Source of the DNA: Paraburkholderia monticola | GTDB lineage: Bacteria; Pseudomonadota; Gammaproteobacteria; Burkholderiales; Burkholderiaceae | Assembly: GCF_001580545.1 (NCBI RefSeq) | Contig: NZ_LRBG01000004.1 | Location: forward strand, 1 to 64,000 | Length of the DNA stretch: 64,000 bases | Direction of reading: 5' to 3' | In this document: positions 26,713 to 35,607 of the stretch, one piece after another | How the letters are laid out: every line of letters starts with the position of its first letter | Numbering within the stretch: position 1 is the stretch's first letter | Notes under the pieces: generated by a model | The model's database searches: none | The model's input: only the letters and a program-made list of their open reading frames with translations | What the model was told of the DNA's origin: nothing | Translations under genes and position numbers: made by a program

Positions 26713-26921
26713 TTCGCTTGCTCTTGAAGGAGCCGAATTTCACGGTCAGGTTGGCGATCTGCCTGACCACGGCGACCGGCGCAGCCGTTGCGCGATTATC
26801 GCGCGACTCGTGCGCCTTGCCTGCCCACTGCGCGAGGCCCGGTATCATGTGAGCGATTCCTTACCGGCTGGACACAGCGTGGCGCGCCGGCACGATCCAC
26901 ACAGCAAATCAGAAGAACACC

Positions 26922-27851
26922 TTGAATCCCGATACCCGCCAACACCTGCGCGCCAACCTGCTGATGCTGATCGCCGCGATGATCTGGGGCTCCGCGTTCG
27001 TCGCGCAGCGATTGAGCCTCGATACGATCGGCCCATTTCTGTTCACCGGCTTGCGCTTCCTGCTCGGCGCGCTCGTCGTGCTGACGATGATCGTCTGCGT
27101 GCGCCGCGGCGCGCTCGCCGAACTGACGAAGCGCGCACCGGGGGGCGCCCGCGAACTGCTCGGCGCGGGCGCGCTGCTCGGCGTCGTGCTGGCCGTGTCG
27201 ATCTCGCTGCAGCAGATCGGCCTGCAATACACGAAGATCGCGAATGCGGGCTTCATCAGCTCGCTTTATGTGGTGATCGTGCCGCTACTCGGCGTGCTGT
27301 TTCGCCATCGGACCGGGCTCGGCACCTGGCTTGGCGCGCTGCTCGCGAGTGTTGGCATGTACTTCCTGAGCGTCGACGAACATTTCTCGATGTTGTACGG
27401 CGACTGGTACCAGCTCGCCGGGGCGCTGGTCATTTCCGCTCAGATGATGCTGGTCGGCCGCTTCGCGGCGCGCCACGACACGCTGATGCTCGCGCTCGTG
27501 CAGTTCGTGACCTGCGGGCTCGTGTGTCTGTCGATTGGCCTCGCCGTCGAGCCGGTCAGCGCCGCGGTGATCGCGCGCGCCGCGCCCACGATCGCGTACG
27601 GCGGGGCGTTGTCGGTGGGCATCGCGTATACGATCCAGGTGGTCGCGCAGCGCTACGCGGCGCCCTCGCACGCGGCGGTGATCTTCAGCATGGAAGGGGT
27701 GTTCGCGGCTTTCGCGGGCTGGCTCGTGCTCGGTGAAACGCTGACGACTCGTGCGTTGTTCGGCTGTGCGCTGATGCTTGCGGGATTGATTGTCTGTCAG
27801 CTATTGCCGGGCTGGCAGCGCGCTCGACAACGTGCGCCGCAGACGTCGTAA
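26922..27851 (+). CDS. EamA/DMT-family transporter
   Basis: This is a 309-residue inner-membrane protein with ten predicted helices made from two EamA repeats. The first repeat has IWGSAFVAQR, the second ends in GVFAAFAGWLVLGETL, the typical motif before the last helix. It probably exports amino acids or metabolites. The start is a TTG (26922); the first helix begins at residue ~13 and later ATGs would cut into it. It is divergent from the IclR gene. Confidence 0.82.
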   Translation: MNPDTRQHLRANLLMLIAAMIWGSAFVAQRLSLDTIGPFLFTGLRFLLGALVVLTMIVCVRRGALAELTKRAPGGARELLGAGALLGVVLAVSISLQQIGLQYTKIANAGFISSLYVVIVPLLGVLFRHRTGLGTWLGALLASVGMYFLSVDEHFSMLYGDWYQLAGALVISAQMMLVGRFAARHDTLMLALVQFVTCGLVCLSIGLAVEPVSAAVIARAAPTIAYGGALSVGIAYTIQVVAQRYAAPSHAAVIFSMEGVFAAFAGWLVLGETLTTRALFGCALMLAGLIVCQLLPGWQRARQRAPQTS

Positions 27852-27876
27852 ACAGGTTTGTTGAGGTTTGTTGCGA

Positions 27877-27899
27877 GGCGGACGAGTCGAGCGTCCGCC
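27877..27899. terminator. Hairpin between convergent genes
   Basis: An 8-bp perfect stem (27877-27884 with 27892-27899) with a 7-nt loop lies between the ends of the EamA gene and the small minus-strand gene. There is no T run, so termination is uncertain. Confidence 0.45.
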
Positions 27900-27919
27900 G
27901 GTCTCGCCCATTCGCCCTA

Positions 27920-28171
27920 CTATGCCGCGCGCGGATGAGCGAACAGGCTCGGCTTGTCGGCGGTCGGCGGAAACACGCACCAGCAGCCGTCGTCGTGACG
28001 GAAGAAGAACAGACCGCGCCCACCCTCTTCCGATGAGGTCTCCACCCGCACATATCGCCGCCCGCCCGTGCGCGTGCGGCTGAACTCCGTTACGTGAACC
28101 GGCTCGGCAGCCGATGGCGCAAGCCACTTTTCGACCAGAAACCGTAAAGACTGCTCGCTCGCGGCTCTCAT
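27920..28171 (-). CDS. Small hypothetical protein (second of a coupled pair)
   Basis: This is an 83-residue soluble protein with no signal peptide. It has aromatic/charged segments (RRYVRVETSSEEGGRGLFFFRHDDGCWCVFPP) suggesting a small beta-rich fold. Its ATG overlaps the stop of the upstream gene by 4 bp (ATGA), which supports translation of both. Function unknown. Confidence 0.55.
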   Translation of the reverse strand: MRAASEQSLRFLVEKWLAPSAAEPVHVTEFSRTRTGGRRYVRVETSSEEGGRGLFFFRHDDGCWCVFPPTADKPSLFAHPRAA

Positions 28172-28377
28172 GATCTGCTCCGGAACAGCTTGTCCCGATA
28201 CGCGTCGCGCGTGGACTCGGGGCTGTCGGCCTCCTCGGCGGCGAGGTTCTCGTCAGCCTCGACGGCCGCAAGCGCCATCACCCGATTGGTCGCGGCCGCG
28301 CGTAACGTACTGCAATGGGCCGCATGCCGAAGGTCCGAAAGAAGACGAACTAGCTGTCGTGCTGATCTGCGTTTCAT
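28168..28377 (-). CDS. Small hypothetical protein (first of a coupled pair)
   Basis: This is a 69-residue, N-terminally basic protein (MKRRSARQLVRLLSDLRHA) with an acidic C-terminal half (EADENLAAEEADSPEST). The ATG at 28377 follows a GGGGGA site. It overlaps the next gene by 4 bp. The A+T-richer 573-bp region upstream, with two DnaA boxes, probably contains its promoter. No recognised domain. Confidence 0.52.
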   Translation of the reverse strand: MKRRSARQLVRLLSDLRHAAHCSTLRAAATNRVMALAAVEADENLAAEEADSPESTRDAYRDKLFRSRS

Positions 28378-28950
28378 ACATCCCCCGCACTGCACCAGAA
28401 ACCTCAGAAATCACTTTAACTCTATGCCGGATTGGTCGCTGGGCAAATGGTTTTGACGAAATAGCAACAGTTGCGTTTGCATAAAGAAGACACGCAATCT
28501 TCGTACCGCGTCTTCAATGTGCGCGTTCGGCAAGCGCAAGTCTGTGCGTTGGCGAGCGCTTCGCATCGCGCGAAGCGTTGGTGCGGACATGGCGGAAAGC
28601 GTTGTCCAGCGGCGCGGGTTATCCACAGCGACCTCTGGACAACTTCGGGATAGCGCGATGAACAGCCTGTGCGCCGAATCTTGATAAGAGGGGCGTCGGT
28701 TAACGAGTGTTGGAACTTATCCAACTTATGTAGTTTTTCTACCGACTTGTTCCGCAGGGTTATAGGTTTCGCATGACGTTGAAGCGGCGGAACATTTGGG
28801 AGTTATCCACAGAATCGGTTAACCCTTGTTAACTACTACTACATATGTATACGTATACGGTAAACACCATAAGGTGAAGATCACGGCTCGCTTGAATCAC
28901 AGGCTGATCGGCTCGTGACCAGCCTCGATCCGAAAGCCGGCTCCCCGCTG
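28378..28950. promoter_or_regulatory. 573-bp gene-free region with two perfect DnaA boxes and palindromes
   Basis: Two perfect TTATCCACA boxes, same orientation, lie at 28619-28627 and 28803-28811; an imperfect TTATCCAAC copy lies near 28718. TCGGTTAAC occurs twice (near 28696 and 28815) with a third GTTAAC at 28828-28833. A 12-bp perfect palindrome GTATACGTATAC is at 28847-28858 and a 7-bp hairpin at 28557-28577. The right half is clearly A+T-richer than the genes around it. No coding frame is convincing on either strand. Confidence 0.6.
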
Positions 28951-29790
28951 TTATCGCGCGAGCGCCGTGCCGCTCGCGGGTTCGATCGCCGCAGCCTGGC
29001 CGATCGGGTCAATGGGTTCAGCGTTCGGCGACGGGGTCGTCAGTGGAACGGGTGCAGGCGCGGTTAACTGCACTGGATTGGGCATTGGCGGCGTCGTCAG
29101 AAACGGTGCAGTCGTTGTCGTTTGAACGGCGGCGGGAGTGGTGGCCAGCAGCGGTTGCGGCACCGGTTCGGGCGTCGTCACCTGGAGCGGCGTAGCGACC
29201 GGCATCGGCAATGCGCGTGTTTCAATCGAGCTACTCGTCACCGGCTGCGTGCGCACGACGGTCTGCAAATAATGATCGACGAGGCCGAAGAAGCGGTCGT
29301 AGAACTTGCCCGAGGGAATCGTCTCGCTCGAGATCTTCACCATCGCGTCGCTATTCGAGCGGATCGGCAGCGACAGCGAACCGAGCACGCTGAGTCCGAC
29401 GCTCGCCGACGTATCGCTTTTCTTCAGCGCGAAGCCGTTTTGCACCGCGTTCACATAAACGATGCTGGTATCGGCCGCCTCTTCGCCCGGTGTGCAAACG
29501 ACGTGAAATTCGACGACCAGATGCGAATCCGCGTTCGGCTGAAAATTCTTCGTGCCATCGACGGTATCGGGGCGCGACATCGTCGTCAGATAGCCTTGGC
29601 TCAACAGGGCTCGACGCGCGGCTTCGCAGCTATCGTTCGTACTCGAATTGAAATTGCGCGCGTACGGGCTTGCGCCAGTTTGAAACAGTTCCTGGGCGAA
29701 TTGAGGTTTCGGCGTGCTGCTGTTGCATGCCGTGAGCGCGAGCAGGCCGAACACGGCCGCGGCGGTGGTGCGGGAAAAGGGGATCTGCAT
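28951..29790 (-). CDS. DUF2242 lipoprotein
   Basis: This is a 279-residue lipoprotein. The signal ends at the lipobox ALTAC (Cys22). The middle (residues about 30-180) matches DUF2242 (NDSCEAARRALLSQGY, then VVEFHVVC and DRFFGLVDHYL). The C-terminal ~90 residues are a Pro/Thr-rich low-complexity tail (repeated APVPLTTP-like units), which may span the periplasm or contact peptidoglycan. ATG 29790 is preferred over an in-frame TTG at 29802. A lytic transglycosylase gene lies 153 bp upstream on the same strand. Function unknown. Confidence 0.78.
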   Translation of the reverse strand: MQIPFSRTTAAAVFGLLALTACNSSTPKPQFAQELFQTGASPYARNFNSSTNDSCEAARRALLSQGYLTTMSRPDTVDGTKNFQPNADSHLVVEFHVVCTPGEEAADTSIVYVNAVQNGFALKKSDTSASVGLSVLGSLSLPIRSNSDAMVKISSETIPSGKFYDRFFGLVDHYLQTVVRTQPVTSSSIETRALPMPVATPLQVTTPEPVPQPLLATTPAAVQTTTTAPFLTTPPMPNPVQLTAPAPVPLTTPSPNAEPIDPIGQAAAIEPASGTALAR

Positions 29791-29943
29791 GATCGGGTGC
29801 AAGAAGCGCCTCGTGAGCGCGAATGGAAATGCATTGTAGAGCGCTCAGCGGCACGTGCGTAACTACCGCGGAACGCGCGACCGGCACCTTATTCCTGGCA
29901 GTGGATCCGGATGCAAACGGGAAAAGAAACCACGCGAGCGTGT

Positions 29944-30645
29944 CTAGTTCGACGCCGAGCGCGTCGGGCCCACTGTCGCGGCTGGAGACGCCCCAGACGC
30001 CCCAGACGCCCCAGACGCCGCAGCCGGCGATGCCGCGACAGCCCCGCTCGCCGCGGGCGCGGTGAGCATCGCCGGCACGCTGAACGCGTCGGCCCACTGG
30101 TTTGCGCCGACGCAACGATCGGCCTCGCACGGCGCAACCCGGCCATCGGCCCCGGACGCGCCATCAGCGGGTGGCGCAACCGCCACAAAATCCTCGACGC
30201 GCAAACTCACCTTCTGCGCATAAGCCTTCGAGCCGCCATAGCTTTTGAGCGCGGCGCTCAGATCGCCGTTGGCCGAGCGCATGTAGCCGTACAGAATCGC
30301 CGAGCCGGCTTCGATGTTCGCGCCCGGCTCGGTCAGGTCCTTCACGTTACGCAGCAGCCCGCGATGTGCCTGCGGCACGACCTGCATCAGCCCGGTCGCG
30401 CCATTAGCACCGCGGGCTTTTTCCTTGAAGCGGGATTCGATCGAGATGATGGCGAGCAGCAGCGCCGGAGGGAGGGAGTATTTGGAGGCGGCGGATTGCA
30501 CCGCGTCGGAAATCTTTTGCGCCTTGTCCTTCGTCAGCCCGAACTTCTGCGTCAGATAGGCCGATATTCGATCGCCGTTTTCGTCGGCCGCTGCGGTTTG
30601 CGCGAGGCCGAGCGACAGCACGATCAGACAGAGTAACCGGCTCAT
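29944..30645 (-). CDS. Lytic transglycosylase with repeat-encoded Ala/Gly/Ser tail
   Basis: This is a 233-residue exported protein. A signal peptide (MSRLLCLIVLSLGLAQTAAA) is followed by an SLT domain at about residues 45-145 with the catalytic Glu in AIISIESRFKEKA, then GATGLMQVVP and NIEAGSAIL. It cleaves the glycan strands of peptidoglycan without water. The C-terminal 60 residues are Ala/Ser/Gly-rich and are partly encoded by a 9-bp tandem repeat. It probably shares a promoter with the downstream DUF2242 gene. Confidence 0.87.
   Translation of the reverse strand: MSRLLCLIVLSLGLAQTAAADENGDRISAYLTQKFGLTKDKAQKISDAVQSAASKYSLPPALLLAIISIESRFKEKARGANGATGLMQVVPQAHRGLLRNVKDLTEPGANIEAGSAILYGYMRSANGDLSAALKSYGGSKAYAQKVSLRVEDFVAVAPPADGASGADGRVAPCEADRCVGANQWADAFSVPAMLTAPAASGAVAASPAAASGASGASGASPAATVGPTRSASN
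29987..30022. repeat. 9-bp tandem repeat inside the transglycosylase gene
   Basis: Three perfect copies of GACGCCCCA (29987-30013) and a fourth imperfect copy encode a Gly-Ala-Ser repeat in the tail. Because the unit is a multiple of three, slippage would change tail length without breaking the frame. Confidence 0.85.
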
Positions 30646-30708
30646 GACGAACGATCGAAGAATGCGAAGATCGGCGCATTATAGCGCCGCTGTGCCCGCC
30701 GGCGTCGG

Positions 30709-31001
30709 TCATCCACAATTTTTGTCTTTTAAATCAAGGGCGACCGGAATTCTCGGTGGAAATCGGGCCTGCTTCGTCTTCGGATCGTAGCCGTCGGTCA
30801 GCGTCGCGAGGAACGCGGCGACATCGTCGATATCGTGCTCGGCCCGGACTGGACGCTCGAACGCTTTGCGCGTCAGCGGCTCGTCGGGCGTGTCGATGTT
30901 CACGCGGGATGAGCGCTGTTCAAGCCGGGCTGGTTGATATGACAGGATGCGCAATTGCCGCCGGCGGGGTCGTCGAACAGTTTCTTGCCGTGCAACCATT
31001 T
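30709..31001 (-). pseudogene. Remnant of a di-haem cytochrome c peroxidase
   Basis: Two pieces of a CcpA/MauG-type protein lie in different frames. In one frame the minus strand reads KKLFDDPAGGNCASCH followed by INQPG, which is the second c-type haem site (CASCH at 30939-30953 on the plus strand). It then runs into a stop. In another frame it reads RVNIDTPDEPL through IDDVAAFLATLTDGYDPKTK, the usual C-terminus of the family. About 100-130 residues that normally lie between them are missing, and a stop precedes the first piece. This is a decayed, internally deleted gene. Confidence 0.75.
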
Positions 31002-31138
31002 TCAGTTAGTTGCATTTTTACTTGAGGTAGCTGTTGCGGGTGACCCGCTCAATTCAAGCTTCGCGCGGATTTGAGACAATGCGCGTCGGCCGACCTAACG
31101 TTGCGCGCCGCTTCAATGAACAACCGATGTTTTCAGCT

Positions 31139-31399
31139 ATGAGCAAGATCGCGTTTATTCCCAGCGTCCCCGGCACGTCGGAGGACGACTTCGAGATTTC
31201 GGCGAGCGCGAAGATGGCCGGCTACCGCCGCTTCTTCGGCGTGTTGAAGGTGGTGCGCACGACCGACGGCCGCGTGCTGTTTCCGTTCGATGGCGCACCC
31301 GAACTGGGCCCGCACCCGAGCCGCCTCGAAGCGCTCGCGGCCGCGCAGGTGTACGGCGAACATATCGTCGCGAGCGATCTGGCGCGGCCAGAGTTGTAG
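31139..31399 (+). CDS. Small hypothetical protein
   Basis: This is an 86-residue soluble protein (starts MSKIAFIPSVPGTSEDDFEI; an in-frame ATG at 31127 would add four residues). It has a mixed alpha/beta pattern with MAGYRRFFGVLKVVRTTDGRVLFPF and ends in a short helix. There are no cysteines, signal or membrane segment. I recall similar short proteins in Burkholderia but cannot assign a family with certainty. It lies between the peroxidase remnant and the rhomboid gene (convergent). Confidence 0.6.
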   Translation: MSKIAFIPSVPGTSEDDFEISASAKMAGYRRFFGVLKVVRTTDGRVLFPFDGAPELGPHPSRLEALAAAQVYGEHIVASDLARPEL

Positions 31400-31451
31400 G
31401 ATTTCGTCGATTACCCGGCGATAGGCCGACGCGCGAATCGACGCGGGTCGC

Positions 31452-32051
31452 TCAGCGCACGCGCACCCGGCTTGCCGCCCCAGTCCCCGCACGCGCGGCG
31501 AGCACACCACCGAGCACGCCGCCGATATGGCTCTGCCACGACACATCCGGATAGATAGGCAGCACGCCGAACAGCAGGCTCAGACCGTAGCTGCTGACGA
31601 CCACCAGGGCCACGAGAATCGACACGAGATTGCGCGTGTAATAGCCGCGCGCGACGAGATAGCCCGCATAGCCGAACACCAGCCCGCTCGCGCCGATATG
31701 CACCGAATACGACGCGCCGAACAGCCACGCGCAAAGACCCGCGCCGAGCATCGCACCGAAGGTCGCGCGCCAGAAGCCAGCGATGTCCGGCCACGTACAC
31801 AGCCAACCAAGTACGATAAGCCCGCTCGTGTTGGCGGCGATGTGCCCGACGCTCGCATGCAGCCACGGGGCGAACAGGATGCCTTGCAGGCCGCCGAGCG
31901 AACGCGGCACGACACCGTGCTCTTGAAGATGCAGGAACGGCAACGCCACCGACAGAAAGAATACCGCCCACATCGACCCGACGAACAACGCGATCAGGAC
32001 GATTCGCGACTTCAGCTTTGCGCTTAGCGTGTTGGGGGATGAGGTATTCAT
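31452..32051 (-). CDS. Rhomboid-family intramembrane serine protease
   Basis: This is a 199-residue membrane protein with six predicted helices. The catalytic pair is visible: Ser122 in GASGLVFG and His175 in SWQSHIGG, with the HxxxN-type HIAANTSG motif in an earlier helix. It cleaves transmembrane substrates within the inner membrane; natural substrates are unknown. ATG 32051 begins the conserved region; the frame continues 21 codons upstream without hydrophobic or conserved sequence. Confidence 0.9.
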   Translation of the reverse strand: MNTSSPNTLSAKLKSRIVLIALFVGSMWAVFFLSVALPFLHLQEHGVVPRSLGGLQGILFAPWLHASVGHIAANTSGLIVLGWLCTWPDIAGFWRATFGAMLGAGLCAWLFGASYSVHIGASGLVFGYAGYLVARGYYTRNLVSILVALVVVSSYGLSLLFGVLPIYPDVSWQSHIGGVLGGVLAARAGTGAASRVRVR

Positions 32052-32227
32052 AGTGACGAGGCCACGGGGATGTCGACAGAGGGTAGTCGATGTGGCGTCG
32101 TCACGTCGAGGCATCGTGGATCAACAGATGCCGATTGAAGCAGTGGATGTTTCGTCAGCCGCAGCGCATGGCGGTGCGGCTGATTGCGCCTGAGCCTTTG
32201 ACCCAGTTTGCCGTCAAGCCGTCTTCG

Positions 32228-34045
32228 TCACTCCACCGTCACCGACTTCGCCAGGTTACGCGGCTTATCCACATCCGTGCCACGCGCACAAGCGGTGTGA
32301 TACGCGAGCAACTGCAGCGGCACGACGTGCAGGATCGGCGACAGCAAGCCATAGTGCTCCGGCATCCGGATCACATGCAGCCCTTCGCCGTTGACGATCT
32401 TCGTATCCGTATCGGCAAACACATACAGCTCGCCGCCACGCGCGCGCACTTCCTGCATGTTCGACTTCAGCTTTTCGAGCAGCGCGTCGTTCGGCGCGAC
32501 CGTCACCACCGGCATCGCTTCGGTCACGAGCGCGAGCGGCCCGTGCTTCAGCTCGCCAGCCGGATACGCCTCGGCGTGGATATACGAAATCTCTTTGAGC
32601 TTCAGCGCGCCTTCGAGCGCGATCGGATAGTGCAGGCCGCGTCCGAGGAACAACGCATGTTCCTTGCGCGAAAACTCCTCCGACCACGCGATGATCTGCG
32701 GCTCCAGCGCGAGCACGCTATTGAGCGCGGCCGGCAGGTGGCGCAACTGCTTCAGATAACCGGCTTCCTGCTCGTCATTCAGGCGTCCGCGCAGCTTCGC
32801 AAGCGTTGCCGCGAGTGTGAACAACGCGACCAGCTGTGTCGTGAACGCCTTGGTCGACGCGACGCCGATCTCGCGTCCCGCGTGCGTGAGGAACGACAGC
32901 TCGGTCTGCCGCACCATCGCGCTCGTGCCGACGTTGCAGATCGCCAGCGTGTGCTTGTGGCCGAGCTCCTGCGCGTGCTTGAGCGCCGCGAGCGTGTCCG
33001 CGGTTTCGCCCGACTGCGAAATCACCACCACCAGCGACTTCGGATTCGGCACCGACTCGCGATAGCGATACTCGCTCGCGATCTCGACCTGAGTCGGAAT
33101 CTTCGCGAGCGATTCGAGCCAGTACTTGGCGGTCAGCCCCGAGTAGTAGCTCGTGCCGCACGCGAGAATCAGCAGGCTGTCGATGTCCGCGAACACCTGG
33201 CCTGCGCCTTCGCCGAAGATCGACGCGTCGAACGCATCGGCCTGCGGAATCGTGTCGGTGATCGCGCGCGGCTGCTCGAAAATTTCCTTCTGCATGAAGT
33301 GGCGATACGGGCCGAGCTCGACCGCGCCGCCGTACGCCGCGACCTGACGCACCTCGCGTTGCGCGGCCTCGCCTTGGCGATCGACGATCCGCACGCCATC
33401 GAGCGACAGTTCACAGACGTCGCCTTCCTCGAGGAAGATGAAGCGCTCGGTGCTGCCCGCGAGCGCGAGCGCGTCCGAGGCGAGGAAGTTCTCGCCGTCG
33501 CCGAGTCCGACCACGAGCGGCGAGCCCTGGCGCGCGCCGACCACCGTGTGCGGCTGGTCCTTGTGCAGCACCGCGATCGCGTACGCGCCATGCAGTTGCG
33601 CGATGGCTTCGCGCACGGCCGCGAACAGATCGCCGCGATACAGGCTGTGGATCAGGTGCGCGATAACCTCGGTGTCGGTCTGCGAGACGAACTCGTAACC
33701 CTTGCCCCGCAGCATTTCGCGCAAGGTCTCATAGTTCTCGATGATGCCGTTGTGTACCAACGCGAGCGCATCGCGCGAGAAGATGGGATGGGCGTTGTCG
33801 GTGACCGGCGCGCCATGCGTGGCCCAGCGTGTATGCGCGATGCCCGTCACGCCTTCGAGGTGCCCATCGCGCACCTGGCCTTCGAGGTCGGCGACGCGCG
33901 CGACGCTGCGCGCGCGGCTCGGTCCGCGAGCGCCGAGTACGGCGACGCCGCACGAATCGTAGCCGCGATATTCGAGGCGCCGCAGTCCTTCGATCAGGAC
34001 GGAAACGATATTACGTTGCGCAACCGCGCCGACAATGCCGCACAT
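32228..34045 (-). CDS. glmS: Glutamine-fructose-6-phosphate aminotransferase (isomerizing)
   Basis: This 605-residue enzyme makes glucosamine-6-phosphate from fructose-6-phosphate and glutamine, the first step to UDP-GlcNAc. The N-terminal nucleophile Cys follows the initiator Met ([12 protein letters not shown]), and the glutaminase domain shows RWATHGAP and HNGIIENY. Two SIS domains follow ([10 protein letters not shown] and SQSGETADT), and the C-terminus ends in AKSVTVE. ATG 34045 is fixed by the need for Cys at position 2. It lies 59 bp downstream of glmU on the same strand; no glmS ribozyme is expected or seen. Confidence 0.97.
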   Translation of the reverse strand: MCGIVGAVAQRNIVSVLIEGLRRLEYRGYDSCGVAVLGARGPSRARSVARVADLEGQVRDGHLEGVTGIAHTRWATHGAPVTDNAHPIFSRDALALVHNGIIENYETLREMLRGKGYEFVSQTDTEVIAHLIHSLYRGDLFAAVREAIAQLHGAYAIAVLHKDQPHTVVGARQGSPLVVGLGDGENFLASDALALAGSTERFIFLEEGDVCELSLDGVRIVDRQGEAAQREVRQVAAYGGAVELGPYRHFMQKEIFEQPRAITDTIPQADAFDASIFGEGAGQVFADIDSLLILACGTSYYSGLTAKYWLESLAKIPTQVEIASEYRYRESVPNPKSLVVVISQSGETADTLAALKHAQELGHKHTLAICNVGTSAMVRQTELSFLTHAGREIGVASTKAFTTQLVALFTLAATLAKLRGRLNDEQEAGYLKQLRHLPAALNSVLALEPQIIAWSEEFSRKEHALFLGRGLHYPIALEGALKLKEISYIHAEAYPAGELKHGPLALVTEAMPVVTVAPNDALLEKLKSNMQEVRARGGELYVFADTDTKIVNGEGLHVIRMPEHYGLLSPILHVVPLQLLAYHTACARGTDVDKPRNLAKSVTVE

Positions 34046-34104
34046 GGTGTATTCCTTTTCAGTGCCGGATTCAGTGAGCGCGCCTCGTGGGCGCGCCATC
34101 TCGA

Positions 34105-35466
34105 TCAGCTTTTCTTTTTGACCGGGCGCACGTAGCCCGTCTTGCTCGTTTGAGTCTTGTCGTTCAACACCAGCGCGTCGGCGGCGACGTCTTTCCACAC
34201 CGTGGTGCCGGCCGCGATCGTCGCGCCGCGCTGCACGCGCACCGGCGCGACCAGTTGCGTGTCCGAGCCGACGAACACGTCGTCCTCGATCACGGTGCGG
34301 AATTTGTTGGCGCCGTCGTAGTTGCAGGTGATCGTGCCCGCGCCGATATTCACGCGCGCGCCGATATCCGCGTCGCCGATATAGGTGAGGTGGTTGGCTT
34401 TCGAGCCATGACCGAGCACCGCGTTCTTGACCTCGACGAAGTTCCCTACATGAGACTCGTCTTGCAGCGACGCGCCTGTGCGCAAACGCGCATACGGACC
34501 GAGAACGACCTTCGCGCCCACTTCCGCACCATCGATGTGCGTGAACGCGTCGACGCGCGTGCCGGCACCGATGCTCGCGTTGCGGATCACGCAGTTCGGC
34601 CCGATGGTGACGTTATCGGCCAGCGTCACGCGGCCTTCGAACACGCAGTTCACGTCGATCGACACGTCGCGCCCGCATTCGAGCGTGCCGCGCACGTCGA
34701 GACGCGCCGGATCGGCGAGCGTCACGCCAGCGACGAGCAGCGCCTCGGCGACATTGCGCTGATGAATCCGTTCGAGCTCGGCAAGCTGTTGCTTGCTGTT
34801 CACGCCGAGCGTTTCCCAGTCGTCCTCGGGCTGCGTGGTGACGACTTCGAGCCCGGCTTCGATCGCCATCTCGACCGCGTCGGTCAGATAGAACTCGCCT
34901 TGCGCATTGTCGTTTTTCAGCGCCGCGAGCCAGCCGGCGAGGCGCCCGGTCGGCGCGACGATGATGCCGGTGTTGATCTCGGCGATCTGCAGTTGCTCGG
35001 GGCTCGCGTCCTTCTGTTCGACGATGCGCTGCACCTTGCCATGCTGATCGCGCACGATGCGGCCGTAACCGGACGGATCGTCGAGCGTGACGGTGAGCAC
35101 GCCATAGCCGTCCTGGCCGGCGCGTTCGGTCAGCGTATGCAGCGTCTGCGCGCGCGTGAGCGGCACGTCGCCGTACAGCACGAGTGTGGGTAGCGTTGGA
35201 TCGAGCAGCGGCAGCGCCTGCTGCACCGCGTGACCGGTGCCGAGCTGCTGCTCCTGCACCGCGAATTGAATGTCAGGCGCCGCGACGGCTTCACGCACGG
35301 CTTCGGCGCCATGGCCGATCACGACGATCAGACGCGCGGGCTTCAGCGCGCGAGCGGTGTCGATGACATGAGCGAGGAGCGGCCGGCCGGCCAGAGGATG
35401 GAGCACCTTGGGAAGCGCGGACCGCATGCGCTTGCCGGTACCTGCCGCCAAAATAACGATGTTCAT
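34105..35466 (-). CDS. glmU: Bifunctional GlcNAc-1-P uridylyltransferase / GlcN-1-P acetyltransferase
   Basis: This 453-residue enzyme carries out the last two steps to UDP-GlcNAc. The N-terminal nucleotidyltransferase has [15 protein letters not shown] (residues 6-20) and VLYGDVPL. The C-terminal left-handed beta-helix acetyltransferase shows hexapeptide repeats and [19 protein letters not shown], and ends in the Lys-rich [12 protein letters not shown]. It is transcribed with glmS, which supplies its pathway. Confidence 0.97.
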   Translation of the reverse strand: MNIVILAAGTGKRMRSALPKVLHPLAGRPLLAHVIDTARALKPARLIVVIGHGAEAVREAVAAPDIQFAVQEQQLGTGHAVQQALPLLDPTLPTLVLYGDVPLTRAQTLHTLTERAGQDGYGVLTVTLDDPSGYGRIVRDQHGKVQRIVEQKDASPEQLQIAEINTGIIVAPTGRLAGWLAALKNDNAQGEFYLTDAVEMAIEAGLEVVTTQPEDDWETLGVNSKQQLAELERIHQRNVAEALLVAGVTLADPARLDVRGTLECGRDVSIDVNCVFEGRVTLADNVTIGPNCVIRNASIGAGTRVDAFTHIDGAEVGAKVVLGPYARLRTGASLQDESHVGNFVEVKNAVLGHGSKANHLTYIGDADIGARVNIGAGTITCNYDGANKFRTVIEDDVFVGSDTQLVAPVRVQRGATIAAGTTVWKDVAADALVLNDKTQTSKTGYVRPVKKKS

Positions 35467-35518
35467 GGCGTCGGCAAATAGACGAGTTTGGAGCGGACGA
35501 TTCTATCATGCTGCACCT

Positions 35519-35544
35519 GCAAAAAAGGCCGCTGACGCGGCCTC
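35519..35544 (-). terminator. Terminator downstream of ttcA
   Basis: On the minus strand a GGCCGC/GCGGCC stem (35537-35542 with 35527-35532) with a 4-nt loop is followed by six T. Two more hairpins precede it after the ttcA stop: AATGCCCG/CGGGCATT (35578-35598) and CCGGCGG/CCGCCGG (35560-35577). Confidence 0.82.
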
Positions 35545-35607
35545 GGCAGGGCTTGCACGCCGGCGGAAAACCGCCGGAATGCCCGTGGAACGGGCATTGT
35601 TTGCGGG

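Noticed and set aside
28600..28860. Chromosomal origin of replication
   Set aside because: Only two perfect DnaA boxes plus one near-match, no A+T-rich 13-mer array, and no dnaA, dnaN, rpmH or par genes nearby. Kept as a DnaA-box region only.
32100..34110. glmS ribozyme before glmS
   Set aside because: The ribozyme is a Gram-positive feature. The 59-bp gap between glmU and glmS is too short and has no matching core.
32090..34135. 681-codon open frame opposite glmS
   Set aside because: Arg/His/Val-rich antisense shadow lying fully over the well-conserved glmS.
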